Below, piece after piece: positions 25,016 to 34,008 of a DNA stretch of 64,000 nucleotides; within the stretch, counting starts at the first letter, position 1; the number at the start of each line of letters is the position of its first letter. Source of the DNA: Lachnospiraceae bacterium (GTDB lineage Bacteria; Bacillota; Clostridia; Lachnospirales; Anaerotignaceae); the NCBI GenBank assembly GCA_910576545.1, contig CAJTKM010000014.1:17621-81620 (forward strand), given 5' to 3'. Made by a program: the position numbers and the translations under genes. The notes under the pieces were generated by a model. That model did not search any database. It had not been told where the DNA came from and saw only the letters and a list, made by a program, of their open reading frames with translations.

Positions 25016-25624
25016 TCAAAAAGCGACCATCTTTTTCAGAGCCGCTTTCAAAATATCCTCTGTTGTCATGCCTTCCGCCGCAATGGCGTTGACCGCCTTT
25101 CCTGCCTCGTTGCGGCTGTATCCCAGTGCCATCATGGCGTCAATCGCTTCAAACCGCGCATCTGTGCCACCTGTCGGCGAAAGCTCCCGCTGCCACATTT
25201 CGCCCTGCTCCAACGTTTCTTCCGTCCGGAATTTATCCTTCAGTTCCAGCACGACCCGCTGTGCCGTTTTCCGCCCGACTCCGGGGGCCTGGCAGAGCGT
25301 TTTTACATCATCGGAGAGAATTGCCAGTATCAGCTGCCGGGGCGTCAGCTGCGCCAGAAAGCCCAGCGCGCCCTTCGGTCCTACCCCGCTGACCGTCAGC
25401 AGCTTATGGAACATCTCCTGTTCCTCCGAAGAAGAAAAGCCATACATCGATATGCCGCCTTCTTTAACATCAAGATAAGTATAGACCTTCACCTCCGCGC
25501 CTGTCTGCGGCAGCCTTGCCAGTGTTGCAGGGGAAACAAAGACCTGATAGCCGATACCCCCGCTTTCTATTATGATAAAATTTTCCGCCCGCCTTTCCAG
25601 CGAACCTCTGATAAAAGAAATCAT
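25016..25624 (-). CDS. ruvA: Holliday junction DNA-binding protein RuvA
   Basis: 202 residues. The N-terminal OB-fold starts MISFIRGSLERR. The helix-hairpin-helix region is visible (TVSGVGPKGALGFL and CQAPGVGRKTAQRVVLELKDK). The C-terminal domain III (ALGYSRNEAGKAVNAI) binds RuvB. It forms a tetramer on four-way junctions. Upstream, carD ends 24 bp before, in the same direction. Confidence 0.96.
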   Translation of the reverse strand: MISFIRGSLERRAENFIIIESGGIGYQVFVSPATLARLPQTGAEVKVYTYLDVKEGGISMYGFSSSEEQEMFHKLLTVSGVGPKGALGFLAQLTPRQLILAILSDDVKTLCQAPGVGRKTAQRVVLELKDKFRTEETLEQGEMWQRELSPTGGTDARFEAIDAMMALGYSRNEAGKAVNAIAAEGMTTEDILKAALKKMVAF

Positions 25625-25647
25625 ATTTCTCTGCCTTTCTAAAGCTC

Positions 25648-26160
25648 TCAGCCCTGCGTCGCGCGCACACGTTTCAAAATATACTCCTCCACAGCTTCAA
25701 GAGGGATTTCCAACGCTATGGAAAATTCCTGATGAAGTAAATCCTTTGCCAGCCTGTCGAAATCCTGTTCCGTTTTCGCCAGCTTTTTCCCACTCCCTGC
25801 AATGCTCTGTTTCTTCTGAAAAATCGTTTTTATCAGCCGCACTAAATCCTCGCACTGGTGGGTATCCAGACATTCCCGATATTTCTCGCTCAGCGTCCGC
25901 ACATCCTGGCCCGCAAAGGCTTCCGCCTCGATTTCCGGTATCTGTTCAATCAGCGTTTCCGCCTCCTGCTTCGTCAGTATATTCCGCATATAGACCTGCG
26001 TATCCACAGGCGCGTAAATCGTACCTGAGCCGAACACCTGCACAAGCGTATAATAAAGCCTGCCTGCCCTGACTATCGGATAGTTTTCCGGAACACCAAC
26101 GTCCTCCACCCTGCATATCCCGCTGTTTCCATAAATCACATAATCGTCTTTTTGAAACAT
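25648..26160 (-). CDS. CarD/CdnL-family transcription regulator
   Basis: 170 residues. The N-terminal Tudor-like RNA-polymerase-binding domain begins MFQKDDYVIYGNSGICRVEDV, and a helical DNA-binding part follows (LTKQEAETLIEQIPEIE). CarD/CdnL proteins bind the beta subunit and stabilise open promoter complexes. Several clostridial genomes carry more than one. The start has a GAGGGTGA site at a somewhat long distance. It is first in the carD-ruvA-ruvB group, perhaps a chance neighbour. Confidence 0.85.
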   Translation of the reverse strand: MFQKDDYVIYGNSGICRVEDVGVPENYPIVRAGRLYYTLVQVFGSGTIYAPVDTQVYMRNILTKQEAETLIEQIPEIEAEAFAGQDVRTLSEKYRECLDTHQCEDLVRLIKTIFQKKQSIAGSGKKLAKTEQDFDRLAKDLLHQEFSIALEIPLEAVEEYILKRVRATQG

Positions 26161-26465
26161 CGCAGATTCACCCTCTCTTTATTTTCCATCCTTCCATCGT
26201 CATTTTTAACAGTCGCCCTGACCGTTCTATTTTGGCAATGCATATTCAGCGGCTTTTTCTTATTTTACCACACTCTGTCCCATAATTGCAAAGAAAGATT
26301 TCCTCCACCCATAATTGCAGGCTTTTTCCGCATAAAAAAATACCTCGTCTGCCAAAGGCGGCCTGGCTAGAAAAAACAACTTTTCTTTTAAGATTGATTT
26401 CTTCAGCCAGCACACATAAAGTGTAGTGTCTTTGTCAAACGAAGGTATTTTATTCTAAAAACGCC
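26161..26465. other. 305-bp intergenic region
   Basis: It lies between the carD start and the SLH protein stop, both minus strand. No gene, repeat or clear terminator is seen; the carD promoter should be in the right-hand part but no good boxes stand out. Confidence 0.4.
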
Positions 26466-27779
26466 TTATCCTGCAATATTTTTGCAGAACCGCATCAATA
26501 TAGACGCAACCTGTGCGCGAGTCGCACTGCCGCCGGGCGTAAGCGTTTCGGGCGTTGTACCGGATACAAGACCGTTCGCATTCGCCCATTGCAGGGCAGT
26601 CATTGCGTAGGGACTGATTTTTCCGGCGTCCACATAGACGGAAAGGTCAGCAGTACCACTCATGTCATAGCCCTTATAGTTTGCATAGCGGTACAGGATA
26701 GACGCCATCTGCTCCCGTGTAATGGTATCCTCAGGGCCAAAAATGCCATCCCCGTAGCCAGATACGATTCCATTCTCAGAAGCCCATGCCACCGCACTTG
26801 CATAATACTGACTTGCGGGCACGTCCCTGAACGGCGCAGCAGAAACAGCCGGTCTGCCTTCCAGACGGTATAGTATGGTAACAATCATGCCGCGCGTCGT
26901 TGTAACGTTGGGGCTGAACAAATCGGGGTCTGTACCGGACATCATGCCGTTCCCATATACATACTGCACCGCGCTGTAAAACCATTCGCTCTGCGGAACA
27001 TCGCGGAACGGCAGGGAAACAGGGATATCCGGCGTTTCCGGACGTTTCGGTTCTTCACCGGACGCAAATATCGGTTCTACCCGTACATCGGAAGCAGGCA
27101 TCGTAAAGGTATAGCGGCGGCTGTTCTGTTCCGTAAGTTCGATTTCATCGTCATCTTCATCATATACAGTCAGGTCGTCCAGATAATAACCCTCATCCGG
27201 TGCCGCAGTCAAAGTGACTTTTGTGCCCTTGCTCGCATGGGAAGGGCTTGCCTCCATTTCACCGCCTTTTGTTACCCGTACTTCTACGGCATAACGCTTC
27301 GAGCTGTCAGATGAAGTCCCAGAGCTGGAGGACTTGCCATCCTCCTTGAAGGATATGCGGGAATATGCCTGGTCTTTCATGTTGCTGTCCACCAGTCTGC
27401 CGGATACAGATTCAATGGAGAACGCTTTATCTGAGGAAAGCGTGCCCAGGGTCAGGGAACTGCCCGTATTCAGCGAGTTTTCCCCCGCAGTGATATACAG
27501 CGTGACAGTATCATTACTTTGCTTTTCAACAGAATAGCCATTGTTTTTAGAGAGCGTGCGGTCAAAGTCGAAGCTGAAATTTTTGCCTCCTTCTGTTGAA
27601 ATCGTCAACTGCACGCCGTAACAGTCCGATGGCAGTCCGTCAAGCTTTAACGTTTGCTGGTCCCCTTTTGAATTTGAGGAATATACCAATGTTGGCGAAT
27701 CTGCCGCGTATGCAGTACCCACAACAGGCAACGCCAGAAGAAATGCCATGAATAAAGCTGGAAAACGTGTTTTTTTCAT
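26466..27779 (-). CDS. S-layer homology domain surface protein
   Basis: 437 residues from the ATG at 27779 (site AAAGGA). A signal peptide of about 25 residues (MKKTRFPALFMAFLLALPVVGTAYA) is followed by a cohesin-like or beta-sandwich N-terminal region (to about 145). A bacterial repeat domain comes next (VTLTAAPDEGYYLDDLTVYD). Three C-terminal SLH domains follow (PFRDVPQSEWFYSAVQYVYGNG, FRDVPASQYYASAVAWASENG, then a third ending VASILMRFCKN). SLH domains bind pyruvylated cell-wall polymer. It lies downstream of the giant M60 peptidase gene and could be one of its wall anchors or partners, which is inference. Confidence 0.85.
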   Translation of the reverse strand: MKKTRFPALFMAFLLALPVVGTAYAADSPTLVYSSNSKGDQQTLKLDGLPSDCYGVQLTISTEGGKNFSFDFDRTLSKNNGYSVEKQSNDTVTLYITAGENSLNTGSSLTLGTLSSDKAFSIESVSGRLVDSNMKDQAYSRISFKEDGKSSSSGTSSDSSKRYAVEVRVTKGGEMEASPSHASKGTKVTLTAAPDEGYYLDDLTVYDEDDDEIELTEQNSRRYTFTMPASDVRVEPIFASGEEPKRPETPDIPVSLPFRDVPQSEWFYSAVQYVYGNGMMSGTDPDLFSPNVTTTRGMIVTILYRLEGRPAVSAAPFRDVPASQYYASAVAWASENGIVSGYGDGIFGPEDTITREQMASILYRYANYKGYDMSGTADLSVYVDAGKISPYAMTALQWANANGLVSGTTPETLTPGGSATRAQVASILMRFCKNIAG

Positions 27780-27812
27780 GTTTTTGTCCTTTCTTTTGAA
27801 ATCCAGCCGCCC

Positions 27813-27841
27813 GCTCCCGCCCAATCCCATTGGGCAGGAGC
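27813..27841 (-). promoter_or_regulatory. Leader hairpin upstream of the SLH gene
   Basis: GCTCC-C-GCCCAAT, CCC loop, ATTGGGC-A-GGAGC: a 12-bp stem with one bulged pair, 34 bp upstream of the start codon. It may be a terminator remnant or a leader control hairpin. Confidence 0.4.
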
Positions 27842-27908
27842 CTTGCGCCTGAAATAGTTTTTATGAAGAAATTGCAGTTTTCCAATGGGGCTTGTCCCCA
27901 ATGTTTTA

Positions 27909-28070
27909 AGAACTTATCCGTAAATAAGATACGTGCAGATTGCACAGTCAGATTTTTCCGCAGGCAAGGAGCTTTTTTGCAGGCGTACCGGGTGGTACGG
28001 CAAGGAAAAGCGACAAAGGCTGCCGGAAAAATGAAACAGGATATGCGTAGATAATTTACGGATAGATTCT
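27909..28070 (-). repeat. 163-bp MITE-like repeat, copy 2
   Basis: Reverse-oriented copy of the repeat at 17791-17953, with the same ends and central palindrome. It begins 9 bp after the stop codon of the M60 peptidase gene, in the same orientation relative to that gene as copy 1 has to its own. Confidence 0.85.
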
Positions 28071-28078
28071 AAGCCTTG

Positions 28079-31000
28079 TTAAGGGGTACTTTGCAGTTCA
28101 ATCTGCGGGAAAGTATCCTCACTGGGGAAACTAATCCAAAGAGTTTCACTGGTTGTCCGCCGGTTTTCGCTGCTTTCAGGCTCATTTGTACGATAAAGTA
28201 CCGCCCTGATCTCCATGGGGAAACCGTTTTCCGTTTCAATTTCAATCTCATTCTCTGTTTGATTTTCAGGGCGCGGATAAATTACGTTGTCTTTTTCATT
28301 CAACGCCCGTTCCGCCTCTAAATCAGGAACAAAGATAAAGAAACCATCGCTGGTATCGCTGACTGCCCCATCCTCCGGAATTTCCGCAAGCATAACCGAA
28401 TAACCGTTCATAGGCCGCTCAATGAACTCAGGTTCATCATCATAAGTACCCTCGCCATCTTTTTCGACTTGATAGCGTGCCTGTATTTCAACGGTGTTGT
28501 AAACAGGGTCGCCACGATATGTACCAATGATAACAAGCGTGTTCGCCGGAATGACCTGTTCGCTGTTTTCACCATATTTATATGCTTCTTTCAGACGTCC
28601 TGCTGCCGCAGTTTCATAGAAATCAATTCGGTCGCCGGGATAATCCAAAAGCTGGATATTTGTATCCGAAAGCCCTGTAATTTCTATAATTGCCGCATCA
28701 AATGTCCAAATGCGGGTATCTTCCGCTGGCGCGCCAGGCTTATGGAAATATGCAGGCTGGGACGCTGTAACTGCTCCATTCAGGGCTACTGTCCACTTCT
28801 CCGAATCTGCCGCTTTGACCCTGACAACGCAGCTCGTGCTGTTTTCGCCCGTCAGAATGCCTGTAACAGGAACTTCTCCGCTCTTCATCGTAATGGTTAA
28901 CTTGCCGCCTTCCGAAGAAACCGTATATAATCCGCTGTCAATCGTCTTATTATAAGCCACGCGAACTTCCTCCGCCGTCACTTCTGTGCCAATGTTCCCC
29001 AGAATGTCAATGGGGACTGCTGAATACTTGTACGCAAGGTTGTTCGCTTCACCGAGGTTGTCCACATAGACACAGGTATCTTTTGTCTTGTCAACACGGG
29101 CAAAGCCAACCTTTGTACCATTGCGGCGGATTTCATAACCTAAAATATTCTCAGAGTTCGAATTAAGGGTCACTGTGGCTGTATTTCCTGCAACACTTGC
29201 GGAAATCACAGCTTCGATGCTGCCGCCTTTATTTCCATCCAAGCGGCTGGCATAGCTGTCATCGTTCAGATACCAGATTGCCCTGTCTTCTTTCGTGCAT
29301 TTGCCAATTTCAGTTTTTGTCGTTTCGCTAAGTTCCATACCCCAGCGCGTAAAGAATTCTGTCAAATCACGACCTGTGACTTCGGACGCAAGCAGGGCAA
29401 CACGGTCATCATAGGATTTGCCGCTATAATCACCATTTTTCCAGCGCCTGAAAAATTCATTGTAGAAGCCCAGCGGGTTGCCCGCATTGTCATACGCCAG
29501 ATGCAGCTGCCAATACATACCAAGCTGTACGAATACGTTATTCGCCGCGCCCGGTCTGCCGGCCGAAACCTTATCATAAATTCTATCCCAGAAGCCAGCA
29601 AGCCGGGTCTGCTTTTTCATATCTGCGCCATCCCAGGCCTGCACAGCAAGCGAATAAATGTTGTTCGTGATTTCCGCCTTGCCCAGCTTATCCATATTGT
29701 GCCCGATTTCATGGGCAATGCCCCATCCGAACAGAGAAGCACTTCCGCCGGAAGTCGGTCTGCCGCATACAAGCCCGGAAGCAGAGCCATAGCCGATACC
29801 AATATGGTTGCCCGCAGCATACATGAACGCGCCCGCGAACATACGCATATAGCGGATATTCTGTCTGGTAGTCATGGGATATTTATAGCTTGCAATATTC
29901 ACATCCGTATCAATAATACCCTGTGTTTTGTTTGCAACAAAAAGCACTTCTTCCCATGCAAGGACATTCTGATACATAGTGTTCACAGCATCCGAGCCAA
30001 GCCCTGCTTTCACACTGTCAGCAGGAAGGGAAAGCAATACGCTCGGCGTAGAGATTTCCGTCGCATTCTGTATTGATGTCTGCGTAAGATTGCTATTTGC
30101 GCTGCAATGGGCATTCAGTTCGTTCACATACGTCTGAATTGTTTCTTTACGTTTGGCTTCGTCCATATCATACCAACCGGAAAGTTCAAGCACAGGAATA
30201 CGCGTCACACCCTCGCTGTCGCGGATATGCAGCTTGATTTCTTCAGGCTTCCCGCCAGCGTATGTAAGGTAATACATACCTCCGCGCGGGTCTGTCAGAG
30301 AACCGATTTTCGGCGTTGTAATGTAGTTTCTGCCGGGTTTCAGCTGTACTGCACTGCCCCGCCAGATACCGGATTCGCCAAAATACTGTGTCGGTACCAG
30401 TGAAACGGGCTTATCGTCCGGCAGTTCCGCATAGACCGCAACAGTAGACCCTGCTGCCGCCGAAATGCCTACAGGCTGGAAATCGCTTGCGGACTGCCCA
30501 TACTGCCTATCTTTTTCGCCTGTGCGGCTCTGGAAACCCTCGCGGACAAGCCCCAGTGCATCTGCACTGCCGTTCAGGAGCTTCTGCGCCAGCGTCAGTT
30601 CATCCTGCAGGCGGTTCACGTCCATATAAAAATCTGCCATAGAATCCAGACGGTCTTTCAGCGTCTGAATCTGTTCCAGCGTTACGCCATCTTTCAGCAC
30701 AGTAAATGTGCCATCTGTAAACAGTTCCGCAATCTTGTCAGGCATGGAATCGCTCTTATAGAACGCAATTTCCGAAATGCTGACACGCGGACCGCCCTCT
30801 TTTTCGCCCAGTGCAATACTCAGACTCTTTATCCCCTTCGTTTCCGGGAACGGAAGAACGAGGTAATTGCGTTCGGTAATGTTCGGCGCAGCCTTTTTCT
30901 CAAGGGTAAGAATGGTATTGCCGCTTTCATCCTTCGCCGTAATGGTGTATGTACTAATCCGGCTCTTGTAAGCCTTATCCAGATAAGGCACAAGCAGCAG

Positions 31001-32896
31001 ATAGTTCATATCCTGCGGCGAATTGAATGTAAACGTAAAGGTACTGTCAAGCGACCAGTTCTTTGCAATCCAATAAGTAGCCGCATCGTTATCAATCAAA
31101 TCCTTAGCAACATTGAAATTCGGGCAGAGGCTGCTGTTGGTATTGTTTTTATCCGCCATGACAATAGATACTATCTGGCTGTTGTCGATCCGGCCTTCCG
31201 CAGGAAGCTCAGGCATTTCAAGCAGCTCAAGGTTCGGCGTGCCGGCAGCTGTCGAAGAATATGGACCAAAGCCCTTGCTGTTGCCCGCTTTCACAGCAAC
31301 CTCATAAGCCGTACCATTTTCCAGACCAGTAACCACTGCGCTTGTAGCCGTCAGGTTGCCGCCGAACTGCGTAAATGCGGATTGACCGGCAATGCGATAA
31401 AATACCTGATACATTGTTGCATCTTTCGTGCTGCCCCAGCTGACGCGCAATGCCCTGTCGGCGGATTCTACACGGATATTAGAAGGCGCGCCAGGTATCT
31501 TCATGGACTGCGGCGTCGCGCTTACCAGCTCGGAAGGTGTGCCCTTCCAGGAACCATTTGTAGCCGTTATCTGGAAATAGTATTCCTTCATATTATCCAG
31601 ACCGTCGATTGTCGCGCTGTTTGTTTTGGTTGTGCTTGTCTGTTTCAGCGCATCAGGCGCTGTACCATATGCCACAGAATAACCCGTTACATTGCGGACG
31701 GAATTCCACGAAAGCATTACAGAACCATCCCCTGGAACAGCCTTCACACCCTTCACCTGCGAGGTATCGGAGGGTGCATCAGGCACGATGTCCTTGAGGA
31801 ACTCAATCTGCGTGACTACGGCAAATTCCGGGTTCGCGCCATTTTGTCCCTCCACTCTTGTAACCGTAATCGTAACCTTTTTAACCGCTACTTTCCTGCC
31901 AAGGGGAATCGTGATTACATTTTGCCCTGCAACCCGTCCAATAGCATGAACGCCCTCAGGTAGAGACTGGTCAAACGCAACGGTTTCTTTTTTGCCGTCT
32001 GCCAGTTCCAGTTCGACTGTACCCGCAAGGACTTCCCCTACAACAGTAGGTGTTGTAATATCAATTTCACTCATTTCCACACCGCTGCCCAAATCAATAG
32101 GAATGGAAATGACTCCGGCAGACACAGGGGCTATCTTGACTGCCGTTTCATTATCGGCAAATAAATCGTTCAAAGAGCCTTCTATGTTCAGCCCATTCGT
32201 ATCGACCACCAGTCTGGCAATCGTGGCCGTTTCCAAAACCTGTGTTTCGGGAGAAAGTCCCAAAGAACGGCTGATGTACACAAGGTCAATCAAATCGACT
32301 TCCCCATCGCCGTTCAAATCGCAGGCAGCAGACACATTTTTCTCGTCAAGATGTTTCGCAATCATGGAGCGGTCATTTTCATTGACAGAGCCATTCCCGT
32401 CCGCATCGCCCAGAGCAAACGCCCCGCCTGCTGTGCTGACGATAATATGCCTGGAGTAATCGCTCAGCTGGACATTCTGCGAAAAATCGGCATAACCTTT
32501 CCCAGAAAGCGTCATTTTATAGCTGCCGGAGTCCAGGCCGGAAACCTCCGCCTCCAAATATCCAATCTGCTGTTCCGTCGTCAGTTCCGTACCCTCCGTA
32601 TTTTTCTGCAATACGGATACACGGCCGGAAAGCCCGCCGGATAAACTCCCGCTGTTCAGGTCAATTACGCCCTGTTTGCCGCCGCTCGAAAGCGTCAGCT
32701 GTAAACCGCTTTCTTCCACAGATTCTCTCGTCTGCGGCAAATCAAAACAAACTGTCAGCCCAATCGAGCCTTTTTGCTGTACAACAACATTTGCCGCATC
32801 GGCGGCTTCTGCTTTGACAGGCGGGAGTGCCGTACAAAGAGAGCATGCCATAATACAGCATAAAAATGCCGAAATGCTTTTTTGAAATCGTTTCAA
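28079..32896 (-). CDS. Secreted M60-family (mucin-type) metallopeptidase with FN3 and F5/8-like domains
   Basis: 1605 residues from the TTG at 32896 (site GGGGGAA); an in-frame ATG further up lacks a ribosome site. A signal peptide (residues about 1-30) ends LPPVKAEA. Next are a dockerin-like EF-hand pair (GDADGNGSVNENDRS and LNGDGEVDLID, 161-213), a carbohydrate-binding-like region (about 220-385), two FN3 domains (about 400-590) and an F5/8-type region (about 610-740). The peptidase has HEIGH at 1062-1066. M60 enzymes cut O-glycosylated mucins. There is no sortase motif or SLH domain, so retention may depend on the dockerin-like or binding domains. Confidence 0.85.
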   Translation of the reverse strand: MKRFQKSISAFLCCIMACSLCTALPPVKAEAADAANVVVQQKGSIGLTVCFDLPQTRESVEESGLQLTLSSGGKQGVIDLNSGSLSGGLSGRVSVLQKNTEGTELTTEQQIGYLEAEVSGLDSGSYKMTLSGKGYADFSQNVQLSDYSRHIIVSTAGGAFALGDADGNGSVNENDRSMIAKHLDEKNVSAACDLNGDGEVDLIDLVYISRSLGLSPETQVLETATIARLVVDTNGLNIEGSLNDLFADNETAVKIAPVSAGVISIPIDLGSGVEMSEIDITTPTVVGEVLAGTVELELADGKKETVAFDQSLPEGVHAIGRVAGQNVITIPLGRKVAVKKVTITVTRVEGQNGANPEFAVVTQIEFLKDIVPDAPSDTSQVKGVKAVPGDGSVMLSWNSVRNVTGYSVAYGTAPDALKQTSTTKTNSATIDGLDNMKEYYFQITATNGSWKGTPSELVSATPQSMKIPGAPSNIRVESADRALRVSWGSTKDATMYQVFYRIAGQSAFTQFGGNLTATSAVVTGLENGTAYEVAVKAGNSKGFGPYSSTAAGTPNLELLEMPELPAEGRIDNSQIVSIVMADKNNTNSSLCPNFNVAKDLIDNDAATYWIAKNWSLDSTFTFTFNSPQDMNYLLLVPYLDKAYKSRISTYTITAKDESGNTILTLEKKAAPNITERNYLVLPFPETKGIKSLSIALGEKEGGPRVSISEIAFYKSDSMPDKIAELFTDGTFTVLKDGVTLEQIQTLKDRLDSMADFYMDVNRLQDELTLAQKLLNGSADALGLVREGFQSRTGEKDRQYGQSASDFQPVGISAAAGSTVAVYAELPDDKPVSLVPTQYFGESGIWRGSAVQLKPGRNYITTPKIGSLTDPRGGMYYLTYAGGKPEEIKLHIRDSEGVTRIPVLELSGWYDMDEAKRKETIQTYVNELNAHCSANSNLTQTSIQNATEISTPSVLLSLPADSVKAGLGSDAVNTMYQNVLAWEEVLFVANKTQGIIDTDVNIASYKYPMTTRQNIRYMRMFAGAFMYAAGNHIGIGYGSASGLVCGRPTSGGSASLFGWGIAHEIGHNMDKLGKAEITNNIYSLAVQAWDGADMKKQTRLAGFWDRIYDKVSAGRPGAANNVFVQLGMYWQLHLAYDNAGNPLGFYNEFFRRWKNGDYSGKSYDDRVALLASEVTGRDLTEFFTRWGMELSETTKTEIGKCTKEDRAIWYLNDDSYASRLDGNKGGSIEAVISASVAGNTATVTLNSNSENILGYEIRRNGTKVGFARVDKTKDTCVYVDNLGEANNLAYKYSAVPIDILGNIGTEVTAEEVRVAYNKTIDSGLYTVSSEGGKLTITMKSGEVPVTGILTGENSTSCVVRVKAADSEKWTVALNGAVTASQPAYFHKPGAPAEDTRIWTFDAAIIEITGLSDTNIQLLDYPGDRIDFYETAAAGRLKEAYKYGENSEQVIPANTLVIIGTYRGDPVYNTVEIQARYQVEKDGEGTYDDEPEFIERPMNGYSVMLAEIPEDGAVSDTSDGFFIFVPDLEAERALNEKDNVIYPRPENQTENEIEIETENGFPMEIRAVLYRTNEPESSENRRTTSETLWISFPSEDTFPQIELQSTP

Positions 32897-33164
32897 TGTG
32901 GTTCCCCCTTCTTTTGTTTTAGCGCGGCAGAAAATGCCTGTAAAACCACTTTGAGCAGGGCATGCGGAGATGGACGGAAACAGACCCATCTGAAAGCATC
33001 TCAAAGCCTGAAATACGGGCATTTCAGCTGCCTTTTCCAGCTGTTTCCATTATAAAGGAATGGCATGGTTATTGTCAACAAGCTCCGGGGATTTTCGCGG
33101 GCGCACCCATTGCCCTGCCGCTTCATATAATGGGAACAGCATAAACGAAAAAGAGGAGAATAAA

Positions 33165-33740
33165 ATGCAGACAGGTTACAGACTGAGCAACGTCACAAAA
33201 GATTATCTGACAGTTTATCACTGTATTCTGGACGAAATGATAACGGGCATGACAGGCGCGGAGGAAACGGACAGCATTTCCTACGATTTCATCACACAGA
33301 TGATACCACATCACCGTGCGGCAATAGAAATGTCCCATAATATCCTGAAATATACAACAAATATTCCGTTACAGGATCTTGCGGAGGGAATCATCGCAGA
33401 GCAGACTAAAAGCATTGAAAACATGCGGAAAATACAGGCCATCTGCACCGGACGAAACAATCCCCATCGTGATTTGACGCTTTACCGCCAAAGGAACAGC
33501 CAGATTATGCAGACAATGTTTCAGGAAATGCGGAATGTACGAACAACGAACCAGATTAACTGTGATTTTATCTGGGAAATGATTCCCCATCACAGGGGTG
33601 CGGTGCGTATGGCTCGGAACGCCCTGCAATACAGTGTCTGCCCTGAATTAAAGCCCATACTGGAAACAATTATCACATCGCAGGAAACTGGAATTTCTCA
33701 GATGCAGGGACTTCTGCGGGCAATGCACTGCGTCGGCTGA
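33165..33740 (+). CDS. Tandem DUF305 protein
   Basis: 191 residues from the ATG at 33165 (site GAGGAG). Two half-repeats carry the DUF305 signature MIPHHRAAIEM and MIPHHRGAVRM, each with a following helix. The ferritin-like four-helix fold is expected. DUF305 proteins are often linked to metal handling, but the function is not established. There is no signal peptide. It is divergent from the M60 peptidase gene and followed by a terminator. Confidence 0.82.
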   Translation: MQTGYRLSNVTKDYLTVYHCILDEMITGMTGAEETDSISYDFITQMIPHHRAAIEMSHNILKYTTNIPLQDLAEGIIAEQTKSIENMRKIQAICTGRNNPHRDLTLYRQRNSQIMQTMFQEMRNVRTTNQINCDFIWEMIPHHRGAVRMARNALQYSVCPELKPILETIITSQETGISQMQGLLRAMHCVG

Positions 33741-33772
33741 GTATCCTGCCGGAAAGCAATCTCCGTTCGTCC

Positions 33773-33813
33773 CCCTCCGTTTTGCGGGAAATTCCACAGG
33801 CGGAGGGCTTTTT
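33773..33813 (+). terminator. Terminator of the DUF305 gene
   Basis: CCCTCCG (33773-33779) pairs with CGGAGGG (33801-33807), followed by CTTTTTCG. Confidence 0.65.
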
Positions 33814-34008
33814 CGTCAAAATACTTTATAAAAAAATTTGATTCCCCACGAAAAAAATTCCCACATGCTTTTTTACGGAAACTAACGCCGTTTGTTTTTT
33901 TATGGTGTTTTTGGGCTGTATATCTCCTTTTTTCTTCGGCAAGATTAAATACGGAGCGGAAAAGTTTTTAATTTCTGCTCCAAAATGAACCAGGCGGGAG
34001 TGTAGCAG

